NCBI GenBank assembly: GCA_017303805.1 | Contig: JAFLBQ010000007.1 | Location: forward strand, 309,171 to 373,170 | Source: Cytophagales bacterium | GTDB lineage: Bacteria; Bacteroidota; Bacteroidia; Cytophagales; Cyclobacteriaceae | Direction of reading: 5' to 3' | DNA: 64,000 nt | Shown here: in pieces, positions 37,874-47,459 of the stretch | How the letters are laid out: every line of letters starts with the position of its first letter | Numbering within the stretch: position 1 is the first letter of the stretch | Made by a program: the position numbers and the translations under genes | The notes under the pieces: generated by a model | What the model saw: only the letters and a program-made list of their open reading frames with translations | The model's database searches: none | Told to the model about the DNA's origin: nothing

Positions 37874-40800
37874 ATGAGTGAAGAACTTTTAAAGGCTATT
37901 GTACAACTTTTTGCTATTGTTGCCAAAGAGCGCATTACCGATGAGGAACGAGCCAACATAAAAGATTTTTTGTCGCTGCACCTGAACCAGGAAGGCACCC
38001 GCTACTACCTTACTTTATTTGATGAGTTTTGCAAGACCAACAAGCGATTGATTGAACCCGGGTTTTCGGTGGATGCCGAAACGCTTGAGTTTGTGGACGA
38101 TTGGTCGCAGATCATGCAAATAGCCAAAAAGGTTAATCAATCGCTTACCATGCAGCAGAAGGCGGTGCTTACGGTAAAGATTATTGAACTGTGTTATGCC
38201 GATGGCGACCTCTCGGAACGACAAACGAACCTGGTGTACTATATAGGCGAGGCGCTTAAAATTCCGCAGCGCGATATCAAGCAAATGCGCTTGTTTGTGC
38301 AGGGCCAGGATCTGGAAGAACTCTCTTCTAAAAACATTTTAGTAATTGACGAAGGCTCGGGCGGAGAAGACTTTAAAGGCCCACGCATCACTGCCCGCGA
38401 CTTAACCGGGCTGATAGCCATTTTGCGGCTGGCGGATATTGAAACGTACCTGATTAAATACCTCGGTATTACACCGCTTTATCTTAACAGCACTCCGCTT
38501 AAGAGCCGCAAGATTGATGTGTTTGCAACCGGTAGTTCCATTCGGGGCGCTAAGATAGACCCAATCTATTATTCGGATGTGGTAAGCAAGTTTTTGCAAG
38601 AAGAGCGCGGCACCAATATTTCGTTTACAGCCGAACATATTTTCTACCACTTTAAAAGCGGCAAGGCCGGGTTACAAAACATTAATATTGCTGAAAGCGG
38701 AGGGAAGCTGATTGGCTTAATGGGTGCAAGCGGCTCCGGCAAATCTACCTTGCTCAATGTCTTAAACGGGTCGGAAAAACCTTCCGGTGGCCGAGTGTTA
38801 ATAAACGGAATCGATATACACAAAGAACCGCACCGGGCCGAAGGGGTAATCGGGTTTATACCGCAAGATGACTTATTGATTGAAGACTTAACGGTATTTG
38901 AAAACCTATATTATTCCGCCCGCTTGTGTTTTGGCAACTTAAGTAAAGAAGAAATTGCCGAGCGCGTGGAGAAAGTTTTGGTAAACCTGGGGCTATCAGA
39001 AACTCGCAACCTCAAAGTTGGCTCGCCCATGCAAAAAACGATTAGTGGCGGGCAACGCAAACGCTTAAACATTGGCCTCGAATTGTTGCGCGAACCAACC
39101 ATCTTGTTTGTAGATGAACCTACCTCCGGTTTGTCTTCGCGCGATTCTGAAAATATCATGGACCTGCTAAAAGAATTATCCTTGCGCGGAAAAATGATTT
39201 TCGTGGTTATCCATCAGCCCTCGTCTGACATTTTTAAAATGTTCGACACGTTGATCATACTCGATGTGGGCGGCTTTCAAATCTATTATGGCAACCCTAC
39301 CGAGTCGGTTACTTATTTTCAGGACATTGTTAACGCAGCCAACAAAATACCCGGGGCGTGCCCGGAGTGTGGCAATATAAACCCAGAGCAGGTTTTTAAT
39401 ATTATTGAAAACCGGGTGGTAAATGAGTTTGGCCGCTTTACCCACACCCGCAAAGTTTCACCCGGGCAATGGTACCAATACTTCAAGCAGAAAATTAAGA
39501 TTCCAAAAATTGTTGAAGCAAATGACCGCCTGCCCGTGGCGCAGGAAATTCCGGGCTGGCTTGCGCAATTAAAAGTATTTACCATCCGCGATGTGCTGGC
39601 CAAGCTGGCCAACAAACAATACCTGGTAGTTAACCTGGCGCTGGCCCCTGTGTTGGCAATCTTTATTGCCTACTTCGTAAAGTATTACGATGCCGTTGGC
39701 ACCGAAAATCCGCACTACACATTTTACCACAATACCAATGTGCCGGTTTACTTTTTTATGAGCGTGGTAGTGGCGCTTTTTGTTGGTTTAATTGTAAGTG
39801 CCGAAGAAATTTTTCGAGACCGTAAAATTCTAAAGCGCGAGCGTTACTTAAACTTAAGCAGCAGCAGCTACCTGATTTCGAAAGTTGCCATCCTGTTTTT
39901 TATTTCGGCCATCCAGACTTTTACCTTTTTAATGTTGGGTAACTGGATTCTGGAAATTCCTTTAACCGAGCTTCGCTATTGGATGGTACTCTTTTCATGT
40001 GCCTGCTTTGCGAATATGCTGGGGTTAAATATCTCATCGGCTTTCGATTCGGCTGTTACAATTTATATTCTGATCCCGGTGTTGATTATTCCGCAATTAT
40101 TGTTGAGCGGGGTGGTGATAAGCTTCGATAAGTTTAACCCCAAGGTAGGAACGCCCAACGGCATTCCACTAATGGGCGAGGTGATGGCTTCGCGCTGGGC
40201 CTTCGAAGCGTTAATGGTAACTCAATTCAAAGACAACCCGCTGGAAGAAAAGTTTTATGCCTATGATAAGCAGGCGGCCGAAGCCGAATTTAAGCGCGTG
40301 TTCTACATACCGGCATTGGAAAGCCGGCTGGCAGTGTTAAGCAACAATCGAACCCGGTGGCGTGATCGTACCGAAACGAACCCCGCCAAAAAGGCGTTGG
40401 CACTGCTGCGCACCGAGTTAGGTGCGGAGGTGGCGTTGATTGGTACCAACCGGTTTACTGAACTTGAGCGGCTTGAGATTGGTAAGTTTGATTCGATCGT
40501 GTACCATAAGGTTGATACATTCCTGCGCACCTTGAAAAGTTTCTATGGCATTAAACTCCGCAAGGCCAATTACAAGCGCGACTCAATTAAGAACCTGCTG
40601 GCAAACTCTGAAGCCGGAGACTTGTATAACGAATTGCGCCAACGGTATATGAACGAAGCCGTAGCGGAAATGGTAGAAAATACAAACGACCCCAATCGGA
40701 TAATTGAATGGAAGGGCGAGTTGGTACAACGCTACTATCCGATTTATAATGACCATCCGCGGCCGCGGCATTATTTCGACTTTACTGCCAATTTCTATGT

Positions 40801-40969
40801 GCCCGCAAAACACTTTATGGGCCACATGTTCGATACCCTGTACTTTAACATTCTCATTATCTGGTTTTTTACAGTGGTGCTTTACATTGCGCTCTATTAC
40901 GAGCTATTAAAGAAGGCCATTCACAGCTTTGAACGCTATAGAAAATACCGCAAGGCAAAGCCATTTTAG
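37874..40969 (+). CDS. ABCG-like ABC transporter with N-terminal TerB-like domain
   Basis: 1031 residues from the ATG at 37874; an earlier frame start at 37682 would overlap the divergent gene. Residues ~1-145 are helical with TerB-like acidic loops (ELCYADGDLSERQ). The ATPase domain (~270-500) has Walker A GASGSGKSTLL, signature ISGGQRKRLNIG, Walker B ILFVDEPTSGL and the H-loop VVIHQP. An ABC-2 membrane part follows, with helices at ~645-665, 695-720, 740-850 and ~985-1010, interrupted by a long soluble stretch (~880-975). Half-transporter order ATPase then membrane is that of ABCG exporters. Substrate unknown. Confidence 0.88.
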   Translation: MSEELLKAIVQLFAIVAKERITDEERANIKDFLSLHLNQEGTRYYLTLFDEFCKTNKRLIEPGFSVDAETLEFVDDWSQIMQIAKKVNQSLTMQQKAVLTVKIIELCYADGDLSERQTNLVYYIGEALKIPQRDIKQMRLFVQGQDLEELSSKNILVIDEGSGGEDFKGPRITARDLTGLIAILRLADIETYLIKYLGITPLYLNSTPLKSRKIDVFATGSSIRGAKIDPIYYSDVVSKFLQEERGTNISFTAEHIFYHFKSGKAGLQNINIAESGGKLIGLMGASGSGKSTLLNVLNGSEKPSGGRVLINGIDIHKEPHRAEGVIGFIPQDDLLIEDLTVFENLYYSARLCFGNLSKEEIAERVEKVLVNLGLSETRNLKVGSPMQKTISGGQRKRLNIGLELLREPTILFVDEPTSGLSSRDSENIMDLLKELSLRGKMIFVVIHQPSSDIFKMFDTLIILDVGGFQIYYGNPTESVTYFQDIVNAANKIPGACPECGNINPEQVFNIIENRVVNEFGRFTHTRKVSPGQWYQYFKQKIKIPKIVEANDRLPVAQEIPGWLAQLKVFTIRDVLAKLANKQYLVVNLALAPVLAIFIAYFVKYYDAVGTENPHYTFYHNTNVPVYFFMSVVVALFVGLIVSAEEIFRDRKILKRERYLNLSSSSYLISKVAILFFISAIQTFTFLMLGNWILEIPLTELRYWMVLFSCACFANMLGLNISSAFDSAVTIYILIPVLIIPQLLLSGVVISFDKFNPKVGTPNGIPLMGEVMASRWAFEALMVTQFKDNPLEEKFYAYDKQAAEAEFKRVFYIPALESRLAVLSNNRTRWRDRTETNPAKKALALLRTELGAEVALIGTNRFTELERLEIGKFDSIVYHKVDTFLRTLKSFYGIKLRKANYKRDSIKNLLANSEAGDLYNELRQRYMNEAVAEMVENTNDPNRIIEWKGELVQRYYPIYNDHPRPRHYFDFTANFYVPAKHFMGHMFDTLYFNILIIWFFTVVLYIALYYELLKKAIHSFERYRKYRKAKPF

Positions 40970-40980
40970 TGCATCTTTTT

Positions 40981-40988
40981 TAATTTTG
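40981..40988 (+). promoter_or_regulatory. Possible -7 box before the His-rich lipoprotein
   Basis: TAATTTTG fits TAnnTTTG and lies 29 bases before the ATG. No clear TTG is seen at -33. Confidence 0.3.
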
Positions 40989-41017
40989 GACTTTAGATTC
41001 AACAACTTAATCAAACT

Positions 41018-41449
41018 ATGAAGACACAACTTTTTACACTTGCTGCCATGTTGCTGCTAACAGTTGCATGTAGCAAAAAAGAAGAAGCCACCCATGCCGA
41101 TGCCAACGAGTGGCCTCAACTGGATTCGTTTCACATGATTATGGCCGAGGCCTTTCACCCGTTTAAAGATTCGGCCAACCTGCAACCGGCAAAAGCCTTA
41201 GCGGCCGAAATGGCAACCGAAGCCGAAACCTGGGCCGCAGCCGAACTGCCGGAGAAAGTGAACACCGAACATGTAAAAGGTCTTTTGGCCCAACTAAAAT
41301 CAGATACCCGTAACTTTGCCGATAAAATTGCAGCGGGCGCTGCTGACGAAGAGATAAGCAGCGATTTAACTGCCTTGCACGATAGCTTTCACAGCATAAT
41401 GGAAGCCTGGCACAAAGGCCCCAGTGGCGGACATCAGCATCAACATTAA
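41018..41449 (+). CDS. Small helical lipoprotein with His-rich tail
   Basis: 143 residues. Lipoprotein signal MKTQLFTLAAMLLLTVACSKK (lipobox TVAC). The mature part is predicted all helical, with His and Met placed along the helices (DSFHMIMAEAFHPF, HDSFHSIMEAWHKG) and a C-terminal GGHQHQH. This recalls four-helix metal-binding proteins of the cytochrome b562/c' shape, but there is no CxxCH haem motif. Metal binding is inference. A strong terminator follows, so it is a single-gene transcript. Confidence 0.75.
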   Translation: MKTQLFTLAAMLLLTVACSKKEEATHADANEWPQLDSFHMIMAEAFHPFKDSANLQPAKALAAEMATEAETWAAAELPEKVNTEHVKGLLAQLKSDTRNFADKIAAGAADEEISSDLTALHDSFHSIMEAWHKGPSGGHQHQH

Positions 41450-41460
41450 AAAAAAACTAA

Positions 41461-41490
41461 AAAGGCTATCTGAAAAGGTAGCCTTTCTCT
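41461..41490 (+). terminator. Intrinsic terminator after the lipoprotein gene
   Basis: Stem AAAGGCTA / TAGCCTTT with a ten-base loop, then TCTCTT; an A-run precedes it. It sits just before the next start codon. Confidence 0.75.
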
Positions 41491-41495
41491 TGCAG

Positions 41496-42398
41496 ATGTT
41501 ACGAATTGCCTGGTCGCCAGCGTATGTGTTGCCCTTGCCCCCCAATCATCGCTTTCCGATGAGCAAGTACGAAGTATTGCCCGAACAACTCGTACACGAA
41601 GGCACAGTTACCCACGAAAACTTTTTTGCACCCGACCCACTGCCGGAGGAATGGATTTTGAAAACGCACACGGCAGATTATTGGCACAAACTCAGCCAAC
41701 TGGCGCTAACACCACAAGAGGTTAGGCGCACAGGCTTTCCGCTTACGCGCGAACTGGTTGCCCGCGAAATCCGGATTGCAAACGGCACGCTGCAGTGTAC
41801 ACGGTTTGCTTTGCAACAAGGGGTGGCCATGAACATTGCCGGTGGTACACACCATGCATTTACCAACAAAGGCGAAGGCTTTTGTTTACTTAACGACCAG
41901 GCCATAGCAGCCAACTACCTGTTGAACGAGAACCTGGCCGCCAAAATTTTAATTGTTGATCTGGATGTGCACCAGGGCAATGGCACTGCGCAGATTTTCT
42001 GCAGCGAGCCACGCGTGTTTACCTTCAGCATGCATGGCGCCAATAATTACCCACTCATCAAAGAGCAATCGGGGCTGGATATTGGCCTGAAAGATTTTAC
42101 CACCAACGACTTCTACTTAAAAACGCTTGAGATAAACCTGAAGCATTTGCTTGACCAGGTTGAACCCGATTTTATTTTTTATCAGGCTGGCGTTGATATT
42201 CTGGACACGGATAAGCTGGGTAGGTTGAGTATAACCCGCGAAGGCTGCAAGCAACGCGACCGGCTTGTACTCGAAATCGCTAAGCGCAATAAGGTTCCAC
42301 TGGTGGTGTGTATGGGGGGCGGCTACTCGCCCGACTTCAAAGATATTATTGAAGCGCACGCCAATACCTACCGGCTTGCACAGGAGATTTTCTTTTAA
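41496..42398 (+). CDS. Histone deacetylase / AcuC-like family deacetylase
   Basis: 300 residues from the ATG at 41496 (MLRIAWSPAY), better placed than an upstream in-frame ATG inside the lipoprotein gene. Motifs: NIAGGTHHAF with the catalytic His pair, ILIVDLDVHQGNGTAQIF with the zinc Asp and His, and IFYQAGVDILDTDKLGRL with the second zinc Asp. The C-terminal VVCMGGGYSPD holds the usual Gly-Gly-Gly-Tyr. Such bacterial enzymes deacetylate small molecules or lysines. The terminator lies five bases upstream, so its promoter must overlap the preceding gene or it relies on read-through. Confidence 0.93.
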   Translation: MLRIAWSPAYVLPLPPNHRFPMSKYEVLPEQLVHEGTVTHENFFAPDPLPEEWILKTHTADYWHKLSQLALTPQEVRRTGFPLTRELVAREIRIANGTLQCTRFALQQGVAMNIAGGTHHAFTNKGEGFCLLNDQAIAANYLLNENLAAKILIVDLDVHQGNGTAQIFCSEPRVFTFSMHGANNYPLIKEQSGLDIGLKDFTTNDFYLKTLEINLKHLLDQVEPDFIFYQAGVDILDTDKLGRLSITREGCKQRDRLVLEIAKRNKVPLVVCMGGGYSPDFKDIIEAHANTYRLAQEIFF

Positions 42399-42453
42399 CC
42401 GGTAGTTTTATCCTGTTCAATTTGAATTAACTTACCCTGAACTTTACGTTCGC

Positions 42454-43977
42454 ATGTCATCAACCGCACTCACAAAAGAAGACAAGAGCACACTTTGGTC
42501 CGTTATCACCGCATCCTCAGTCGGAACCTTAATTGAATGGTATGACTTCTATATTTTCGGAAGCCTGGCTACTATTTTAGCACAGCAGTTCTTTCCGCAA
42601 AGCAATCCTACCGCGGCATTCCTTTCAACCCTGGCTACCTTTGCCGCAGGCTTTATTGTTCGTCCGTTTGGGGCCCTTGTTTTTGGCCGGTTGGGCGATT
42701 TAGTAGGGCGCAAGTACACCTTTATGGTAACGCTTGTCTTAATGGGCGGCTCTACCTTTGCCATTGGGCTCATACCCGGGTATCAAACTATTGGCATTGC
42801 TGCACCTATACTGGTTTTAATCCTTCGCCTGCTGCAGGGCCTGGCCTTGGGTGGTGAGTATGGTGGTGCTGCTACCTACGTGGCCGAACATGCGCCCGCC
42901 AACCGCAGAGGGTACTATACCAGTTTTATCCAGACAACCGCAACCCTCGGGCTGTTTGTTTCTATTGGTGTAATTCTGGCCATCAGGCATTGGGTAGGCG
43001 TAGAGCAATTTGCCGTGTGGGGTTGGCGCGTTCCTTTTTTACTTTCGGCCTTGTTAGTGGCTGTATCGGTTTACATCCGGTTGCGCATGCAAGAGTCGCC
43101 TCTCTTTAAGAAAATTAAAGCCGAGGGCAAAATCTCAAAGAACCCGTTGAAGGAAAGTTTTGCAAAAAAAGAAAACCTGATCTTGGTTATAATAGCCTTG
43201 TTCGGAGCTACAGCCGGCCAGGGCGTTGTGTGGTACACGGGGCAATTTTATGCCATGACCTTCATTGAAAAAATCTGCCAGGTGGAGTTTGTACAAACCC
43301 GCGACATTATTGCTATTGCATTACTGATCGGCACTCCCTTCTTCATTGTATTTGGCGGCTGGAGCGACCGGATAGGACGTAAGTACCTCATGCTGGGTGG
43401 CATGTTGCTGGCTGTTGTGTTCTACCGCCCCATTTACCGAACCATGTATTCCATTGCGGATGTAAAATCAAAAGTTGAAATTGAAAATGCAAAGACCCAT
43501 ACCCGCAGCAGCACAGTTAATGCCCCGGGCGACACCACGCTAACACATCGCACCACGCGCATGTTTGCCGACAATACCATTCAAAATGAAGTCCGGATTA
43601 CTAAAAGCAACCATGCAAACGAGGTAAGAACAGAAACCATTTTATCCAATCGCGACTTCTGGATAATGGTGGCCCTGGTATTGGTGCAGGTAATACTTGT
43701 TACTATGGTGTATGGGCCCATCGCGGCATTTCTGGTAGAATTATTCCCCACACGCATCCGCTATACGTCTATGTCGTTGCCCTACCATATCGGTAATGGA
43801 ATTTTTGGGGGTCTTACCCCCTTTATTGCTACTTGGCTGTTTGAACAAAGTAAAAACAGTGCGGGCGTGGGCGATCCGGTTGCCGGACTGTGGTATCCCA
43901 TTGTGGTAGCAGCCGTTTGTTTTATAATCGGCATGTTCTTCCTCAGCAATAAAAAACATGCCGATGTAATGGAGTAA
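42454..43977 (+). CDS. MFS transporter of the metabolite:H+ symporter (MHS) group
   Basis: 507 residues, twelve predicted membrane helices. SSVGTLIEWYDFYIFGSLA, RPFGALVFGRLGDLVGRKYTF and LQGLALGGEYGGAATYVAEHAP are the signatures of ProP/KgtP/ShiA-like symporters. Between helices ~8 and ~9 there is an unusual hydrophilic insert (~residues 335-395, Thr/Asn-rich, DVKSKVEIENAKTHTRSS...). Substrate cannot be predicted. Its stop codon overlaps the ligD start by one base (TAATG). Confidence 0.9.
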   Translation: MSSTALTKEDKSTLWSVITASSVGTLIEWYDFYIFGSLATILAQQFFPQSNPTAAFLSTLATFAAGFIVRPFGALVFGRLGDLVGRKYTFMVTLVLMGGSTFAIGLIPGYQTIGIAAPILVLILRLLQGLALGGEYGGAATYVAEHAPANRRGYYTSFIQTTATLGLFVSIGVILAIRHWVGVEQFAVWGWRVPFLLSALLVAVSVYIRLRMQESPLFKKIKAEGKISKNPLKESFAKKENLILVIIALFGATAGQGVVWYTGQFYAMTFIEKICQVEFVQTRDIIAIALLIGTPFFIVFGGWSDRIGRKYLMLGGMLLAVVFYRPIYRTMYSIADVKSKVEIENAKTHTRSSTVNAPGDTTLTHRTTRMFADNTIQNEVRITKSNHANEVRTETILSNRDFWIMVALVLVQVILVTMVYGPIAAFLVELFPTRIRYTSMSLPYHIGNGIFGGLTPFIATWLFEQSKNSAGVGDPVAGLWYPIVVAAVCFIIGMFFLSNKKHADVME

Positions 43978-46301
43978 TGGCAAAGAAGTCGCAATGGACG
44001 TTGGTTGGTAAGCGCAAGTTGGAGTTATCCAACCTGGAAAAAATTTTGTTTCCGGAAGATGGCGTTACCAAAGCCGAGATAATCGAATACTATTTAAAGA
44101 TTGCACCCACGTTGTTGCAACATGTAAAGGGGCGGGCGCTTACGCTGATTCGGTTTCCGGATGGAATTCATGGAGAAAGTTTTTACCAGAAAAACCGGCC
44201 TGAGTGGGCCCCGGATTGGCTGGAGTTTGTAAAGCTCGGCAAAGAAGAAAAGAAAGATTACATCATCGCCACCGAGCCCGCATCATTAGTGTGGCTGGCC
44301 AACCTTGCCTCGTTAGAGTTGCATCAACTACACAGTCGCAAGCCCGATTTTGAACACCCGGATTATATGGTGTTTGATCTCGACCCGCCCGAAGGATATG
44401 ACTTTCCAAAAATTGCGATGCTGGCGCAAGTTCTCAGAGCGTATATCGAATCCTTCGGCTACACCTGCTTTGTAAAAACCACCGGGGGCAAAGGCATCCA
44501 CATTTGTTGTCCCCTCGAACCGCGCTGGGATTTTCACACCGTGTTTGAAGCAGCGCAAACTATCGCGTTGCCGTTTACCGAAAGATTTCCAAAAGAGACA
44601 ACGCTGCACATTAAAAAGGAAGCCCGCAAGGGCCGGGTGTTGATTGATATTTTCCGGATTCGCTCCGGCCAGAGTATTGTTTCGCCCTACAGCTTGCGTG
44701 GCCGTGTGGGCGCACCGGTTTCCATGCCCCTTACGTGGGATGAACTTGCACAGCTAAAGTCTCCGCTTGAGTTTAACATCAACAATGCGGTAGATAGAGT
44801 GGTGCAGCATGGCGATGCCTGGGAGGGTATGGACGCATTTGCTGTGGAGATTCACACTCACCGAAAGGCAAAAGTGGTAAAAGAAAAAAAGTTGCCGCTC
44901 AATCCCAAGCATAAAACCCCGGAGCAACTGGAATCGTACGAGAAGAAGCGCGACTTCAAAAAAACTCCCGAGCCCGAAGCCCGCATTATAGAAGGCAGCG
45001 GAACCAGCTTTGTTATTCACCGCCATCACGCCACCCATCTTCATTATGATTTGCGCCTGGAACAAGACGGAGTGTTAAGGTCGTGGGCGGTGCCGCGCGG
45101 CATGCCGCCCCATCCGGGCATAAAACGGTTGGCGGTGCAAACCGAAGACCACCCCATGAAGTACCTGACTTTTGATGGGGTAATCCCGAAAGGCCAATAT
45201 GGGGCGGGAGAGATGTGGATTTATGCGTTGGGTAAATACCAGATCACCAAAGACAAGAAAGACGGATTTTATTTTCGGTTGAGTAGCAAAGAAATAAACG
45301 GTGAATACCGGATTTATAAAATCAAAGCTAAAGAATGGTTGCTGGAACGTGTAGATACACCGCAGGTAAATTATCTGCAAGATATAATCGAGCCCATGCT
45401 TTCCGGTTCGGCCGATAAGCCACCAGTGGGCGATGCCTATCTGCACGAGATTAAGTGGGACGGTATCCGCGCGCTGATTGCCGTGGAAGATGGCCAGGTA
45501 AGAATCCGTACCCGGAACCACAACGATGTTACCAATCAATTTCCGGAGCTTACCGTTGCAGATAAGTCGTTTCGGGCTACCTGCGGTTTGTTCGATGCCG
45601 AAATTGTTTGCCTTGATAAAACGGGCAAAGCTGATTTTAAAAAAGTAATTCATAGGCTGATGAGCACGGGCGAAACGGCTGTTCAAAAAGGAGTAAAGAG
45701 CAGCCCGGTGCATTGCTATGTGTTCGATTGCCTGTACATGGACGGCCGGAATCTGATTAATGAGCCGCTTGAGAAAAGGCGGGAATGGTTGAAAGATGCC
45801 ATTAAGCCAGACACCCCGTATCGGATAAGCGAAGCCGTGGAAGATGGCCAGGCGCTGTTCGAAGCAGCCCGCGCGTTTGCGTTGGAAGGAATAATTTCAA
45901 AAGATAAAACGGGCAAATATTTTCCGGGCAAGCGATCGGACTACTGGTTGAAGGTAAAGGTGCGCAGTACGCGCGAGTGTGTTATTCTCGGGTATAATCC
46001 CGGCAAGGGCGATCGCAGTGTTACCTTTGGTGGCTTGCACATTGCCGAGCGCGATGGCAGTAATTTTATTTATCGGGGCAAAGTGGGTACCGGGTTTGAT
46101 GATGCGATGATTAAGGAAATTTTTAAACAATTGAAGTCGCTTAAAGAAATTAAGAAGCCCATTCCCGATAAGGTAATGGATGAGAAAATAAGCATTTGGG
46201 TAGAGCCGAAGCTGGTAGCGGAAATAAGCTTTTCGATGATTACAAAAGATGCGCAGTTTCGGGAGCCGGTGTTTGTGCGGCTGCGGCCGGATATGAGTTG
46301 A
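43977..46301 (+). CDS. ligD: Multifunctional DNA ligase D (polymerase, phosphoesterase, ligase)
   Basis: 774 residues with three domains. Residues ~1-300 are the PrimPol-type polymerase (LSNLEKILFPEDGVTK, MVFDLDPPEGYDF with catalytic Asp pair, TTGGKGIHI). Residues ~340-480 are the 3'-phosphoesterase (FVIHRHHATHLHYDLRLE, DHPMKYLTFDG). Residues ~490-774 are the ATP-dependent ligase with nucleophile Lys in HEIKWDG (~493) and the C-terminal OB fold. All active sites look intact. LigD joins DNA ends with Ku in bacterial non-homologous end joining; no ku gene lies in this window. The domain order is Pol-PE-Lig. It is translationally coupled to an unrelated transporter gene. Confidence 0.96.
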   Translation: MAKKSQWTLVGKRKLELSNLEKILFPEDGVTKAEIIEYYLKIAPTLLQHVKGRALTLIRFPDGIHGESFYQKNRPEWAPDWLEFVKLGKEEKKDYIIATEPASLVWLANLASLELHQLHSRKPDFEHPDYMVFDLDPPEGYDFPKIAMLAQVLRAYIESFGYTCFVKTTGGKGIHICCPLEPRWDFHTVFEAAQTIALPFTERFPKETTLHIKKEARKGRVLIDIFRIRSGQSIVSPYSLRGRVGAPVSMPLTWDELAQLKSPLEFNINNAVDRVVQHGDAWEGMDAFAVEIHTHRKAKVVKEKKLPLNPKHKTPEQLESYEKKRDFKKTPEPEARIIEGSGTSFVIHRHHATHLHYDLRLEQDGVLRSWAVPRGMPPHPGIKRLAVQTEDHPMKYLTFDGVIPKGQYGAGEMWIYALGKYQITKDKKDGFYFRLSSKEINGEYRIYKIKAKEWLLERVDTPQVNYLQDIIEPMLSGSADKPPVGDAYLHEIKWDGIRALIAVEDGQVRIRTRNHNDVTNQFPELTVADKSFRATCGLFDAEIVCLDKTGKADFKKVIHRLMSTGETAVQKGVKSSPVHCYVFDCLYMDGRNLINEPLEKRREWLKDAIKPDTPYRISEAVEDGQALFEAARAFALEGIISKDKTGKYFPGKRSDYWLKVKVRSTRECVILGYNPGKGDRSVTFGGLHIAERDGSNFIYRGKVGTGFDDAMIKEIFKQLKSLKEIKKPIPDKVMDEKISIWVEPKLVAEISFSMITKDAQFREPVFVRLRPDMS

Positions 46302-46395
46302 TGGTGAAGGATTTTCTACAAACGAAAAAGATAGGAGCTTAAAAGTTTCTTGTAACTTGGTGCGTTTATAGCACAGCAATTTTTACTTCGCATCT

Positions 46396-47445
46396 ATGAC
46401 CGACCCTGCGCTCTATCTGAAAAATCTCTGGTACCTGGCCTTTCACAGCTCATTTTTAAAGCCGGGTAAATTAGTAGGCAAGCAGATTTGTGGAGAAAAG
46501 ATTGTGTTCGGTCGCGACAAGCAAGGCAAGCCGTTTGCGTTGCGCGATAACTGTGCCCACCGGGGCGTTCCCTTGTCAACCGGATGGTTTAAAGAGTGTA
46601 CGATTCAATGCTGTTACCATGGCTGGAAGTTTGACACCACCGGCACCTGCGTGGAGATACCCGCACTGCCACCCGATTCGACCATCGACATAAACAAAAT
46701 AAAGGTATTTCAATACCCGTGCGAAGAAGTGAATGGCACCGTGTGGGTTTACATTCCAGAAAAGAAGTTGCCCAACCTGGTTCCGAAAGAAGGCCCACCC
46801 AACCTTGTGTTGGAGGCAGGAAAGAAATTTCTGCATGTAGAAACAGTAACCATGCCGGCCGACATTGATCACTCCGTTATCGGGTTGATTGATCCATCGC
46901 ATGTTACGTTTGTCCACCAGTCGTGGTATTGGCGCTCGGCTAAAAAATTAAAAATAAAGGAGAAGCAGTTTGAGCCCACCGCCAAGGGCTTTAAAATGAT
47001 TCGGCATGCGCCTTCCACCAACTCCAAGGGCTACAGCGTATTGAAAGGCGGTACTTCTACCGAAATCACTTTTGAGATTCCGGGCATCCGCACAGAACAT
47101 ATTTTGGTAGGCGAAAAGCACCAGATCGTTTCCATTACCGCGCTTACACCGCTTAATGAAAATCAAACAGAGCTTACCCACATTTTTTATAGTTCGCTGC
47201 CGGCAACCAGGTGGCTGTGGTGGCCCCTGAAGCGATTGGGTAAACAATTTATCGGGCAGGATTTAGGAGTGTTTAACAAATTGAGTGAAGGACTGAAGTC
47301 GAAACCCACCCTGATGTTAATTGGCGAACCTGACATGCAGGCCCGTTGGTATTATGAGATTAAGCGACTATGGGCTCTGGCGCAACAGAACAATCAGCCT
47401 TTTGAAAACCCGATACAACCCCAGACGTTGCATTGGGTTACCTAG
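46396..47445 (+). CDS. Rieske [2Fe-2S] aromatic-ring-hydroxylating-type oxygenase, alpha subunit
   Basis: 349 residues. Rieske centre: NCAHRGVPLS (CxH) and QCCYHGWKFD (CxxH) at ~residues 54-80. Mononuclear iron site: DIDHSVIGLIDPSHVTFVHQ with His-x4-His and nearby Asp (~155-175). This is the layout of oxygenases such as VanA, pheophorbide a oxygenase or other Rieske monooxygenases. No ferredoxin or reductase gene is adjacent, so the electron donor must be elsewhere. Substrate unknown. Confidence 0.9.
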   Translation: MTDPALYLKNLWYLAFHSSFLKPGKLVGKQICGEKIVFGRDKQGKPFALRDNCAHRGVPLSTGWFKECTIQCCYHGWKFDTTGTCVEIPALPPDSTIDINKIKVFQYPCEEVNGTVWVYIPEKKLPNLVPKEGPPNLVLEAGKKFLHVETVTMPADIDHSVIGLIDPSHVTFVHQSWYWRSAKKLKIKEKQFEPTAKGFKMIRHAPSTNSKGYSVLKGGTSTEITFEIPGIRTEHILVGEKHQIVSITALTPLNENQTELTHIFYSSLPATRWLWWPLKRLGKQFIGQDLGVFNKLSEGLKSKPTLMLIGEPDMQARWYYEIKRLWALAQQNNQPFENPIQPQTLHWVT

Positions 47446-47459
47446 TTTTTTGTGTTACC

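Noticed and set aside
45075-45713. 212-codon minus-strand frame inside ligD
   Set aside because: Shadow of the ligase and phosphoesterase domains of ligD.
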